Assembly (NCBI GenBank): GCA_023374025.1
Contig: SIJG01000144.1
Location: 1 to 64,000 of the forward strand
Source: Heterodera schachtii
Taxonomy: Eukaryota > Nematoda > Chromadorea > Rhabditida > Heteroderidae
Reading direction: 5' to 3'
DNA length: 64,000 nt
Shown piece after piece: positions 47,739 to 58,304 of the stretch (its first letter is position 1; every line of letters begins with the position of its first letter). Made by a program: the position numbers and the translations under genes. Under the pieces are notes generated by a model that was not told the origin of the DNA, searched no databases, and saw only the letters and a list, made by a program, of their open reading frames with translations.

Positions 47739-48146
47739 AGTTGAAAGATTGGCAGATTTTTTTTTCTTTGCTTATACGATTAATGTGTTGATAAATTGAT
47801 TATTGTGGACGAAAAGTTGAAAATGCGACACCGTCGGAAAATATAAGATACGAATTCTGATTTAAAAATTTACAACTTTATTTTTTGAAATTTATGGAAA
47901 AATAAGTCCCAAGGTGCAGATAGGCGGGTAGCTGGATCGTTACTCTCAAAAAGGGAGTTACTCAAAAACCATCAAATGGAAATTTTTTGACGAAAATTAT
48001 TCATCTTTCTTTTTCTAAAGAGTAACTTTTAATCCTTGATATCATTTGAGAACTCTAAGTATTCTCTATTAGTATAAAAAATTTAAAAAAATTGTTATCT
48101 TTTTAAAAAAAGTTATGGCCAAAAGAATAAAAAGATATAAAATATG

Positions 48147-48335
48147 TTTATGGGAATTTTCTGCGCCGGAAAACCCGAATCCAACATCATTTTGACCTAT
48201 TTCGAATTTCGGACCCGAACTCGAAGAAAAAGCGAAATTCAAAGTTTTCAAAATTCTTTCTTTTGTTCCTAATTCAAAGACCGTTGGATCGTTGGATTCG
48301 GGTTTGCCGACCCAGAAAACCCCCACAAACATGTT
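48147..48335. repeat. Small inverted repeat with ~45-bp arms
   Basis: AAACCCGAATCCAAC near 48172 is matched by its reverse complement GTTGGATTCGGGTTT near 48291. The similarity extends to ATGTTT-TGGG and TTTTCTG outward on both sides. The 100-bp centre is unpaired. The minus-strand open frame spanning it is not a recognisable protein. Confidence 0.6.
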
Positions 48336-48723
48336 TTCACGACTTTTTAGAACAAAGAAAATTTTCTTCCAAAAAGAGGGCCGGCGCACACAATCTACAG
48401 AATTACCCGATTTTTTTTATTTTAATATTTTTTGAGTAAAGTTTTATAACACCGATAGCCGTCGCCTTGAAATTTGCATCTTACAAATAAATTAATTAAA
48501 GTCAATAATTATTCTTCAAAGAAAAATTTACAGTGCAGGATTAAATACAGAGATGTGATCTCAAAATTTTGAAAATCCTCATTTCAGCCATAAAAAATCC
48601 TCATTTGCCACTAAAATACCTCAAAAAAATCCTCATTTGGAATGAAAAATCCTCATTTTTTAAAACATCATAAAATTGCAAACAAAATCAGTCAACTGTC
48701 ATTTTTCCGTTTGAAAACAATCA

Positions 48724-48746
48724 CGGCGCCTATCAACGCCGCCGGA
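48724..48746. repeat. GC-rich hairpin repeat, copy 4 (inside MITE)
   Basis: CGGCGCCTATCAACGCCGCCGG, followed by ACCCC. It faces copy 5 at 48993 inside the hAT-type MITE. Confidence 0.65.
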
Positions 48747-48992
48747 CCCCAATAATTCCTATTTTTTTCTTAAAAAATTGGTCAAGAATCGCAAAATTAG
48801 GCCGCAAAATTGGTAATTTTTGGTAAATATCTATAACTAATCTTATTTAAAACCTCCAAAAAATAAAATAAAATAATTCGATTTCTATTGTTTTATTAAT
48901 AAATTGACATCTCTTTAATTTTTTTGCTTTTAAATTGTTCTTTTTGTGGCGCGGTTTTCCAAAAAACTTTTGGAAACATTGGGGGAGGGGGT

Positions 48993-49018
48993 CCGGCAGT
49001 GCCGATAGGCGCTGCCGG
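48993..49018. repeat. GC-rich hairpin repeat, copy 5 (inside MITE)
   Basis: CCGGCAGTGCC-GATA-GGCGCTGCCGG, an 11-bp stem with one mismatch, preceded by GGGGGT and followed after about 25 bp by GATTTGTTAACAAATTTT. Confidence 0.75.
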
Positions 49019-49295
49019 GAAAAAATTGGAATTTTGAGTGCGATTTGTTAACAAATTTTGTCAAAAAAATGTTTAAAATTTGAAGAAAAAGTTCGAACAT
49101 TTTGCCAAATATACCTAATTTTCAAAAAATTATGCGTTTTTGTCACTTTTTTATCAAAAGACCACAAAAATCCTCAAATTTCTCAAAAGACCACAAAAAT
49201 CCGCAAATCCTCATTTTTCAAAAAAATCCTCTTTGACCCTCTAAAAGACCACAAAATGAGTAAAAATACTCAGATATCACATCTCTGATTAAATA

Positions 49296-50770
49296 ACAAC
49301 ATGAAATAAATTTAAGACATTTTGCTTATTGAATTGGAATGATTTTAAACAGTAATATAAAAAGCCAAAGAATAAGTGGTGTTTTTTACACGATCAACCT
49401 CAGTATTTACGGAATAGCATCATAAAGATTGAAAAATTTATTAAGATGGGATATCCTTTTGCGAAATAAAAGATATAAGTAATAATAACAACATTCGGAA
49501 ACATCACTTCAGACCAAAGTAACGCAAAAATGGCATCGCAATTAAAGAATATAAAAGTTGGGAATGAAATTTCTCGACTTGGGCATGAATCCGGGCATGG
49601 AAAAAAATTAGGCAAATTTTTTGTACATTTTTATCAAGTTTCTTCATAAATTGTATTTAAATCTCTAAGAATGTTCCCGGCGGTGCCTATCTGGACCTCG
49701 GACCACCAATTAACATATTTTTAATTAAAATAAATGACATTTATTTTGAAAGTAAATTAATATTTTTCAAAAATGAAAAATTTTTAAGCGAAAATCCCTG
49801 AAATTAAAGAATATAAGAAATTAATATATTTTATTGAGTTTATAATTAATTTAAATTTCACCAAATTCTTATAAAATTTAAAAAAAATACGACAAATTGG
49901 TAAAAAACCGTTCCAAATCAAATAATAAATGCTAAAAAGTGCCAAATTAAATAAATTTTTTTTGAAAAAAAAGTAATAAAAAATACAATTTAATATTCAA
50001 CTTTAATGTAATAAATAAACACAACAATAATTCTTAATTTATTCATTGAAGAAATTTTTAATAATTTTACTCAATCTTTGGAAATTTTTGAGCCCAACGA
50101 AAAATTTAAGATTGCAATATGGGGAACAAGGGAGTTAAATTTTTAAAGAAATATAACAAAATGACAAAATAATAATTAGTACAATAAAAAAAAAATCATA
50201 ATCCTTCAAATTATAAGCTGCATCAGGAGAACACAACGCGCTTCGTTTACCTGAACAAGATTTACAGAAATTAAATAAAAGAATAGAAAAATAAAGAGAC
50301 TATAAAATTTTAATGATAAAATTTAAGAAAAAAGCAGCTTTCTTTATATTTTTATTAAATTTTCAAAAAACTTTTTTTTATTTTAGCTCGAAATCATTTT
50401 CGTGGGTTTTCGAATATATTGAAAAAGTTATGACCAAAAATATTTACCTAGAAAACCAGTTTTTTGAAGTTTTCTGTTCATAACTTTTTTTAAACACAAA
50501 ATTTTTTGAAATTTTGCAAGCTAGAGGACTTGGGACCATGAAATTATTCGAAAATTTTTTAATTTTGATGATTCTACAACAATTTATAGTGCATTAAATT
50601 TGCTAAATTTTTTATGGTCGTGTTTTTTTATGGTCCTGAGAACTGCAGTAGAGCCAAATTTATCAAAAAAATTCAAAATAAAACTAAAAAAATATTAAGT
50701 ATTTAGAAAAACAAATATTTGTTATAAAGTTCAATAATTGTAAAGTTTCAATAAAAGTATAACAATTTAT
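49296..50770. other. AT-rich stretch, no gene supported
   Basis: Contains a sixth, degenerate hairpin copy at 49678-49704 (CCCGGCGGTGCCTATCTGG). Two TTATGACC/GTTCATAAC phrases near 50430 and 50465 form a weak inverted repeat. No exon recognised. Confidence 0.45.
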
Positions 50771-50771
50771 T

Positions 50772-51098
50772 AAATAGATTTGAATAATCCTACTTATGAT
50801 CAATCAAAATTTTTTAAACATTGCATAATTATTTAATAGAATAAAAATTTATTAAGTAGATTTGGATAATCCTACTTATGATCAATCCCTATTTTTTTAA
50901 TATTGCATATTTTATTAAGCAGATTTGAATAATCCTACTTATGATCAATCAAAATTTTTTAAACATTCCATCATTTAATATTTTATTAAGTAGATTTGGA
51001 TAATCCTACTTATGATCAAATCCAATTTCTAATTATTGCATCATTATTTAATATAATAAATTTTATTAAGTAGATTTGGATAAAGCTACTTTGATCAT
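50772..51098. promoter_or_regulatory. Five repeated palindromic units upstream of the intact family gene
   Basis: A unit with AAGTAG, 12 bp containing GATTTGGATAATC, then CTACTT and ATGATCAA starts at about 50772, 50864, 50927, 50988 and 51068. AAGTAG and CTACTT are inverted repeats, and between units lie variants of TTGCATCATTATTTAATA. The spacing (61-92 bp) is irregular. Similar units precede the copy at 56572 (56285-56410) and lie beside the copy at 62180 (62325-62380). Repetition upstream of one gene family suggests binding sites or a duplicated promoter segment. Confidence 0.6.
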
Positions 51099-51123
51099 TA
51101 TTGTAAAAAATTATTTCGTTTTT

Positions 51124-51143
51124 AAGGATGTGTGATTTTCCAT
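51124..51143 (+). promoter_or_regulatory. Conserved upstream box of the duplicated family
   Basis: AAGGATGTGTGATTTTCCAT, about 270 bp before the proposed start codon at 51416, is shared with 2281-2300 and 56444-56463. It follows directly on the palindromic repeat units. The spacing to the ATG is similar for the copy at 56572. Confidence 0.5.
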
Positions 51144-51415
51144 TTTTTCATTTTAAGAATTTTTTAAGTTATTTAAAAATAGTTAAATTTTATAGATAAT
51201 GGCCTAGTTCTATTTTAAAAAATATTTTTTAATTCACTTTTATGTAAATAAATTGAAAAATTTAATTAATGCGCTCTATAATTATTTATGCTTTATCTTT
51301 AATTTATTTTAGAAATATTCTTTATTTAATTAGATTGAGATTAGATTAATTTCGACTAAAATTTTTTTTAATTATCTATTTAAAAAGATTAATTCATTCT
51401 TTAAGAAAAAAAATA

Positions 51416-53135
51416 ATGTTCTATTCCTTTTTTATAATAATCTTTCTTATTATTTTTCAACATTTTCTTATTCCATTTTCAAATGCAAATCCATCGGTGA
51501 GTTAATTCATAAAGGAAATTATTTTTACTAGTCCATTTTAATTAATTAGGTTGCGGACAAAATGCTAATTGCATTTATGAAAGGTGTTCAAGAAATGAAA
51601 ATTAGTGAATATTCAATGCAAAAATACGAGGCCCATCTTGGCATTGTGTATTTTCTGAGAAAAAATTGGAAATGTGAGAACATTTCGGCAGAATTTGAAG
51701 AATATGAACGGACAGAATGCCAAAAATATCGCCAATATTTGGACATTTTGTACGAATATTTGTACAGAGAATATGCCGGAATCCCAACAGTGAAGCCAAA
51801 ATTCGTGCTTAAAAGGCAAATTGAAATCGAAGGACTAATAATTTATTCGGTGAATTGCATGGCCAAAATTTCGCAATTTTATTTTTTTAAATTTATGAGA
51901 CAATGTTGTAAACATAAATTAAATAAATACTTTATTTATTTTGAATTTTTTGAACCAATTTTGTTGAATGAGAGTCGATTGACTTATGAATTTAAATTAG
52001 AAAATGAATCAAAAATATCAATTTTGCCAATTAATGAAATGATTTTGCAATTGGCAATTGACACAGGGAATGAATGGCAAACAAATGAAAGTTTAGACGG
52101 AATAATAAAACATAAATTTGAAGAAAAAATGAAGGAAATGTTCAAAAATTCGGAAGAAAGGGAAAATTATTTTAAAAATGATGACAAACATAATCTAATT
52201 ATCGTGAATTCAATATTCGATGACAAATGGACATGGGTGAGATTTGACATTCAATGAAAATTAAATTAATTAAACATTTAGACTAAAGATGCCTTATTTT
52301 CGGAATTTGTTAAAGGATTTGAGAAATTTTTTGAAATGGCTAAAGAATACTCAAATTATTTATGCCGAATAAAAGAGAAAACAAATATTAATTGGGATGA
52401 TTATGATCACTACATGATCTCCTTGGGTTTATATAAATATGAGAAAATGAAAAAGCACTTGATGCAAAGATATAAAGCCCATCTTGGCCTTATGTATTTG
52501 ATGCGAGAGAATTGGCACTGTGAAAAAATTGGAAAGGAATTTAAAGAAGACTGCCAAAAATATAGAAAATATTTGGACATTTTATATGAATATTTATTCC
52601 GGTTATATGCTGAAGGTTTGTATGTATTCTATATTATTTTAAATTTTTTATTTATTTAAATAATAATGATAATATTTATTAAGCTAAAAATCCGAAAGTG
52701 TCGAAACATTTGTCACCATTGGTGAAGCCAATATTTATTATCAATTCTGATCCGGATAGTTTAATTGAAGTTGTTAAATATTTGAATGAAATTTCGAAAT
52801 GTTTTTGGAAAAAAGACAAAAATGAATTATATAAAATCGATAACATTATGGTGAAGATGGCGTTAAAAAATCAGAAAGAATTGAATTACGGAATTAATGA
52901 GGATAAAAGTGATCAAAATTCATCAACTAAAAATGAAATTGCAATTGCCAATCTTCGAAAAGAATTTGAGCAAAAAATGGAAAAAATGTATGAAAATTCA
53001 AAAGAAAATGCCAAGGAAGAAAAGGAGAAATTGGAAAAAGCAATTGAAAATGCGGCAAATAATGGAGAAAAAATTAAGCTGCTAAAAGAATATGATGACA
53101 AATTTGGCACTTTCGCTTCGTCGCCTTTTTCATAA
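51416..53135 (+). CDS. Putative secreted protein, intact member of a novel duplicated family (four exons)
   Basis: Exons 51416-51496, 51550-52236, 52282-52615 and 52684-53135 join in frame to 517 residues; introns are 53, 45 and 68 bp (GTGAG or GTTTGT donors, AG acceptors). Exon 1 encodes a classical signal peptide: hydrophobic FIIIFLIIF core, likely cleavage after SNA at residue 24. Residues about 51-103 and 317-366 are two copies of one module (KYEAHLGIVYFLRKNW... ECQKYR-YLDILYEYLYREY), followed each time by a KPxF segment, so the protein arose by internal duplication. Residues 451-504 form a charged K/E-rich coiled coil; the C-terminus is SSPFS. I do not recognise any known domain. A secreted or effector role is inference from the signal peptide, lineage-specific duplication and host type. 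Exon lengths match the copy at 62180. Confidence 0.85.
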
Positions 53136-54051
53136 AATCCTTGGGGTTTATGAATTTTTTACTTTTTCCTTTCGTAATATTTCTGTCTTTTTCTATTTTC
53201 AGTTGTTTTTTATTTTTGTAATTTTCCTTTTATTAACGACAAAAATTCGTTTAACAAATTTGATTAGGGGAACTGAATTTTTTGCACATCTCAAACAGGT
53301 ACAAAATTATTGTGATATTTATATAAAAATAACTAATAAAATTTATGTGAACAAAAATTAATAATGAGAAAATATAAAATAGAAAAAAATTAAATCAACA
53401 ATTACCTACGAATCAGAAAATGAACTCGTCAAAAAATGGATTTTTATGAAAATGGAGACGAAATGAAAGGGCCAAACTTGTCCTTATAATTTGTCAAAAT
53501 CCCTAAGCCTATAATGTAACTTATTTAAATAAAAAATATGGCAAATCACACGTCATTGATGGGTAATCTAAAAAAAATAAGAAATAGCATTTTTTTAACA
53601 TTTTGCCCACATTTTTAAAAACTTTAAATTTAAAAAGTGCCGTTAAAAATGCTCGATGCACTTAAACTTTAAAATATGCGTACGTATTTGGAGTAAGTTT
53701 TTAACAAAATTAAGTCCAGCAATGCGTAGCTTGAGCATTTAAAAATTTGTTTCATTCCTTAATAGTTTTTCTCCAGGTTTTTGACACAAATTTTGAAAAC
53801 CTTTTTGGAATTTTGAGGTTCGGCGTTGCAAATTATAGGCTGGTAAATAATTACTTAACGACCTTAAGGAAAAGAAATATTTAAGATTTACATTAAAATG
53901 AAAATTTTATAAAGAATAATTAAAAAGAAAATTACAATAATCGAAAAATAATTAAAATGGAAAATAACGAAAGAATAATTCTAAATGAAAGTGAATTGGA
54001 ATAGGAAGCGATTAGAAAAAGCTCCCAAATTTTGTAAACAACAAAAAAACA
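53136..54051. other. AT-rich spacer between family copies
   Basis: No exon supported. Contains the 3' flank of the intact gene and the 3' flank of the inverted relic that ends at 54052. Confidence 0.5.
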
Positions 54052-54974
54052 TTATGAAAATGGCGATGAAATGAAAGTGCCAAATTTATCAAAATATTCA
54101 TATTTTTGAGTGTCTCTTTCGTATTCATATTCTGTTTCTGAAATTGCTTTTTCCAATTTTATAAACATTTCTCAATTCATTTTCATCTTTTTGCCAAAAC
54201 ATTTCGAAATTTCATTCAAGTCATCGACGGCTTTAATTAAACTACGAGGGTATATTTTCCTCTTAAAATAAATATTGGCTTCACCAATGGTGGCAATTGT
54301 TTCGACACTTCCGGAATCCGGATTTTTAGCTTAATAAATTATTACAATTGTTATTTAAATAAATGAAAAAAATTTAAACATAAACCTTGAACATACAACC
54401 GAAATAAATATTCGTACAAAATGTCCAAATATTTGCGATATTTTTGGCATTCTGTCCGTTCGTTTTCTTCAAATTCTGCCAAAATTTTCTCACATTTCCA
54501 ATTCTATCTCATCAAATACATAATGCCAAGTCAAATTCTCTTTCATTTCCTCAGTTTCGCATAATTCAAAATTCAAATATTTTGCCATCACAAAAAATTT
54601 CTCAAAATCTGTCGCTAATCCTTTGACAAATTCCAAAAATAAAGCATCATCAATCTAAATTCGCTGTTTCAATTGCCAATTGCAAAATAATTTCATTAAT
54701 TGGCAATTTTGTTTATTTTCAAATTTATAATAATAATTCAAACGCTCTTCATTCAGTAATGTTAGTTGAAAGTAAAAAGTGAATAATTTGTTTAATTTAT
54801 AATTATGATATTTACTCCAAAATGATTTAAAAGAAAATTGCGAAATTTCGGCCAGACAATACAATGCAAAAGTTATTGGTCCTTCAATTTCAATGTCTGC
54901 TTTTTTATATATGAATTTTGGTTTCACTATTGGAATTGCGGCGTATTCGCTGCTTAAATATTCGTACAAAATGT
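54052..54974 (-). pseudogene. Relic of the secreted family, inverted copy
   Basis: Reading on the minus strand, homology starts abruptly at 54974 inside exon 2 (ILYEYLSSEYAAIPIVKPKF) and continues through IEIEGPI and the LLNEERLNY region. It then jumps near 54663 to an exon 3 acceptor, so the end of exon 2 and its intron are deleted. Exon 3 is frameshifted. The exon 3 donor (CAAG-GTTTATG near 54396) and exon 4 start (near 54336) are kept. Exon 4 contains frame breaks but ends with the family C-terminus FGTFISSPFS and TAA at 54052-54054. There is no signal-peptide exon. It lies tail to tail with the intact gene. Confidence 0.8.
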
Positions 54975-55067
54975 AAATTTTTTTAGACTAAGTTGAGTAA
55001 AAGTAGTCAAATTTTTTTCGAGGTTTTTCGCTATTTGCAACGACTCACCACGGAAAAAACGACTTGA

Positions 55068-55405
55068 AGAAAATTGAATTGAAAAACAAGGAGGAATTAA
55101 ATTATCAAATTAAAGAGTGAGAAAATAAAAAAAGACAAAAATTGGCTTAAAAATGGAAACAAAATCAAAGGGAAAAAATCAACAAACAAAATAGAAACTG
55201 AAATTGCCAATCTTTGGAAAGAATTTAAGAAAAAAATGGAAAAAAATGTATGGAAAAACAAATGAAAATGCCAAGGAAGAAAAAAAGAAATTGGAAAAAG
55301 CATTCACAAAAGCGAAATATGATTTAGAAAGAGACATTCTTGAAATTAATTATAAAGACAGATTTGGCACATTCAATTCTTCGCCATTATATTCTGTATC
55401 GATGG
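55068..55405 (+). pseudogene. Relic of the secreted family, exon 4 only
   Basis: Matches the coiled-coil half of exon 4: KEELNYQIKE, then a segment equivalent to EIANLRKEFEQKMEK (here with W for R and frame breaks), ENAKEEKKKLEKA and a C-terminus like FGTFNSSP. Several stops interrupt it. It diverges head to head from the inverted relic ending at 54974, with 93 bp between them, suggesting an inverted-duplication breakpoint. Confidence 0.7.
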
Positions 55406-56014
55406 CTCTAGAAACCCAGCACACTTCCCATACTTTTTTATAATATCTTTTTTCAAAGAATTTCTCAGGACATTCCAAGAAAAAATGAGGCTTTTTCTAA
55501 TTTATATTGCATTTCTCCAATTTAGGAAAAATCGTAAAAATCAGGAACTTTTCAATTTTTTATATTGCCTTTCGGAAAAATCTATAAAATAAACTAAATA
55601 TGTAAAATTAATATTATTAGAAAATATACAAAACCAACTATTTTCTTATTTAATTTCTATTTGTCCTCGTCTTTAACTAATTACTACAAAGTTTTTATAC
55701 TATCGAGCACAAATATACTGTTTTTCTAATTCAGTTTAAATAATCTCTGAATTAACATCCCTGAAATTGTTCTATCCAGAAAATCCATAAAACCCCTTAG
55801 CCTCTATTAGTGAAAAATCACATTTTTATAAATTAATGAAATGCAATAAAGAAAATTAATTGAATATAGAATTTAAATCAAAAAATTACCTTTTCATAAA
55901 AGCGATAATGAAAATAAAACAAAATTTAGTCAAGAAATTAATTTCATAATATACGAATAAAATCCTTTCTTCGAAAGCTGGTCATATACAGATTTAGATA
56001 AAGAAAAAGCAAAT

Positions 56015-56172
56015 GCTTAATCATTATTCTATAATTCCTATTGTAATTTTATTTTTTCCCTCCATTTTTATTTCCAATTTTAGTTAAATTAATCAAGGTA
56101 ATTAATTTGTTTAACTATTTTTATTTAGGGAGATGACCAAATGCTAATTGTTATGAGAAATGGTCAGAAATC
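56015..56172 (+). pseudogene. Relic of the secreted family, exon 1 and start of exon 2
   Basis: An AT-rich stretch (56030-56085) aligns with the signal-peptide exon, and after a TTTAG acceptor the sequence reads GDDQMLIVMRNGQK, matching the exon 2 start of the other copies (EDKMLIAF...). Similarity stops at about 56172, where unrelated GC-richer sequence begins. This is the upstream-most fragment of a copy whose remainder is lost. Confidence 0.55.
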
Positions 56173-56284
56173 CTCACGGTCGCGCGAGAATGACAGCGTT
56201 TATCTACAGTTCACCCGACCAAATCTTTTTGGTTGCCAAAAGACCTTTGACATAATTTAATGTTTATCATTCTTTTAGCTGTGA

Positions 56285-56410
56285 TTGAAATAGATTTGGA
56301 TATTCCTACTGATGATCAATCCCTATTTTTTAAATATTTCATCATTATTTAATATATAATAAACAAATTATATTAAGTAAAATATAGATTTGGATAATCC
56401 TACCTATGAT
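56285..56410. promoter_or_regulatory. Palindromic units upstream of interrupted family copy
   Basis: Two units with GATTTGGATA-TCCTAC-(T/C)-ATGATCA, as at 50772-51098, again followed within 40 bp by the AAGGCTGTG...TTTTCCAT box. Confidence 0.5.
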
Positions 56411-56443
56411 CATTATTTAAAAACAAATTTTTCCTCTGTTTAA

Positions 56444-56463
56444 AAGGCTGTGCGATTTTCCAT
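56444..56463 (+). promoter_or_regulatory. Conserved upstream box of the duplicated family
   Basis: AAGGCTGTGCGATTTTCCAT, about 110 bp before the ATG at 56572; same box as at 2281 and 51124. Confidence 0.5.
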
Positions 56464-57048
56464 TTATTTTAATAAAAATATTTATTTAATTCACTTTTAT
56501 TTAAAATTGAAATTATAGTTAATGATCTTTTAATTTTATTTGAAACATTAATTTATTTAAGAAAGCACATAATGATTTACTTTTTCTTTTTAATTTCTTT
56601 TTAATTTTTGCTCACCATTTTTTAATTTCAAATGCAAGTTCATCGGTAATTTAATTAATAGGGGTAATTAATTTATTAATCCATTTTAATTATTAGGTTG
56701 AGGATAATATGCTAATTGCATTTAAGAAAGGTCACCAAGAAATGCAAATTAGTTCAATTCAAAAATGTGAGGCACACATTGGCATTGTGTATTTTATGAG
56801 AAAATATTGGCACTGTGACAAAATTGAAAAGAATTATAAACAATATGAACGGATGAAATGCCAAAAATATCGCAAATATTTGAACATTTTGTACGAGTAT
56901 TTGTGCAGAGAATATGCCGAAATTCCTACAGTGAAGCCAAAACTTGTATTTAAAAAAGAAATTGAAATTGATGGGCCAATAATTTATGCAGTGAATTGTT
57001 ACCTGAAAATGGAATGAATGCTTTTATTTCGATAGCTCTGATTTTTAA

Positions 57049-57778
57049 TTACATAATCTGAAGGTGCTTAAAACTGATTTTGCCGTGCAGCGGACGGTCG
57101 GGCAACGGAAATTCCACCAATTTTCCATCGATCCGTACAGACAGTTTCGGTTCTGGTCCTTTGTCCTTGCTAATTTCGATTAGTCTCCAAATTGTCAATT
57201 CTCTTTTGCCATCGAAATGTTTGTCCACCAGCGAATTGAAACGTGGCGAAAGAAGTGCCATTTTGAGTCCAAGTTGGGCATGGTCAAAGGATGGGAAAAT
57301 GTCCATCCAAACATCGTTGCAAATCCAACTGAAATTGTGGAAACATAAATTAGGGCAAATAAATGACGAATTTGTGACTTTTAATTTCATTACTAGGGCT
57401 TCTTTTTTTATGCACAAAAAATCGCGAAATAGGCATTAAATAGGCAAAAATAAATTTTTATTAACGCTTTTTAGGTATTAAAAAACGTAAAAATCATTTT
57501 TTTGAAAAAAATTTTTTTTCTTAGGGGTGTATTTCTGGAAATTTTTTTGGGTCATTTCTTTCGGGTATGTTTTTCGTTTTTATTGCATTTTTGTTAAGGA
57601 TTTTTTCAAAAACCCTATAATAGGCACATTAGGCACAAAAACCCCGAAATAGGCAAAAATAGGCATTATAAGTCATAGTAGACATCCCAAACCAAGCGGA
57701 AAATCCGTTTTTCGTGCTTATCTTTGCGTATCAAGTGCGCAAAATTTTAAGAAGCCCTATTCATTACCGTCGGTTCAT
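57049..57778 (-). pseudogene. F-box-like gene fragment of cyst-nematode type (left arm)
   Basis: An 11-bp first exon (57778-57768) gives MNRR, completed by exon 2 from 57328 to give the start MNRRWICNDVWMDIFPSFD. It continues QLGLKMALLSPRFNSLVDKH, ELTIWRLIEI, then KPKL-like and FPLPDRPLHGKISFKHLQI to a stop at 57049. F-box-like proteins with this NDVWxDIF...LGLK start are, to my knowledge, a large family in cyst nematodes; F-boxes recruit substrates to SCF ubiquitin ligases. It is about 100 residues long, where members are usually several hundred, so it is 3'-truncated at the junction with the interrupted family copy. Its intron carries the MITE at 57394-57759. Confidence 0.75.
57394..57759. 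mobile_element. hAT-type MITE in the F-box intron
   Basis: Ends are TAGGGCTTCTT and AAGAAGCCCTA, flanked by a perfect 8-bp duplication TTCATTAC (57386-57393 and 57760-57767). The interior has repeated AATAGGCA, AGGCACAAAAACCCCGAAATAGG and AAACCAAGCGGAAAATCCG phrases, like the dispersed AGGCATATGCCT elements. No transposase. The duplicated octamer, read on the minus strand as GTAATGAA, is the splice-donor sequence of the F-box gene. Confidence 0.9.
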
Positions 57779-57842
57779 TTTTGTGGCAATTAGAACAATT
57801 TGCCGAGTTCCGAATGATGTCACACAAATAGCAGAATAATTA

Positions 57843-58233
57843 CGTTACACACTTTTTTTCAACTGTGAAAAAATTGTAAAACACAATGTTTTATATGTAG
57901 TCATAAAAATGGAATTGAAAAAATAAAAATCCGAAAATTTCTTTTCACGATGGGAGTCGAATGGGCGATGCCAAATGGACGACGCAAAAAATTGTTTTTA
58001 GGATTAAAAACAGTGCTTCGATTTGTTCTAATTTATCAGAAAAGTTCTGATTTGTGGGTAGTGACATAATATAGGTCGGTCGGGGTCGTTTTCGTACGCC
58101 GTTTTCGTACGGCAGGGGGTCGTTTTCACCAAACAATTGCTAAGTAGCGTTTTTTGACAATTTAAAAATCTTTTATCAAGGTACTACCCGTAAAAAATAG
58201 GAAACCCTAAAAATCCAGGCTTTACCCAACGCA
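57843..58233. other. Spacer between opposed F-box fragments
   Basis: Not shared by the two arms. Contains repeated GGTCGTTTTCGTACG and CGTTTTCGTACGG phrases near 58083-58115 and an AAACCCTAAAAATCCAGGC phrase that resembles an element end. No gene. Confidence 0.4.
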
Positions 58234-58304
58234 ATTAATTATTCTGCTATATATTTGTGTGACATCATTCGAACTCGGCCCAATTGTGCTAATTGCTGTC
58301 AAAA

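Larger units (their letters stand above)
48548..49287. mobile_element. hAT-type MITE with 8-bp target duplication
   Basis: The element starts CAGAGATGTGATCTC at 48548 and ends GATATCACATCTCTG at 49287, about 15 bp of imperfect terminal inverted repeat. It is flanked by a perfect 8-bp direct repeat ATTAAATA (48540-48547 and 49288-49295). Termini of CAGRGATG type with 8-bp duplications are characteristic of hAT transposons. No transposase is present. Internally there are many AAATCCTCATTT and AGACCACAAAAATCC phrases, and two GC-rich hairpins in opposite orientation (48724-48746, 48993-49018). Confidence 0.9.

Noticed and set aside
48069..48389. 106-codon minus-strand frame
   Set aside because: Spans a small inverted repeat and shows no recognisable domain or splice context.
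56173..56260. GC-richer patch with GGTCGCGCGAGAATGAC after a family relic
   Set aside because: No open frame, repeat partner or RNA structure that I could support.
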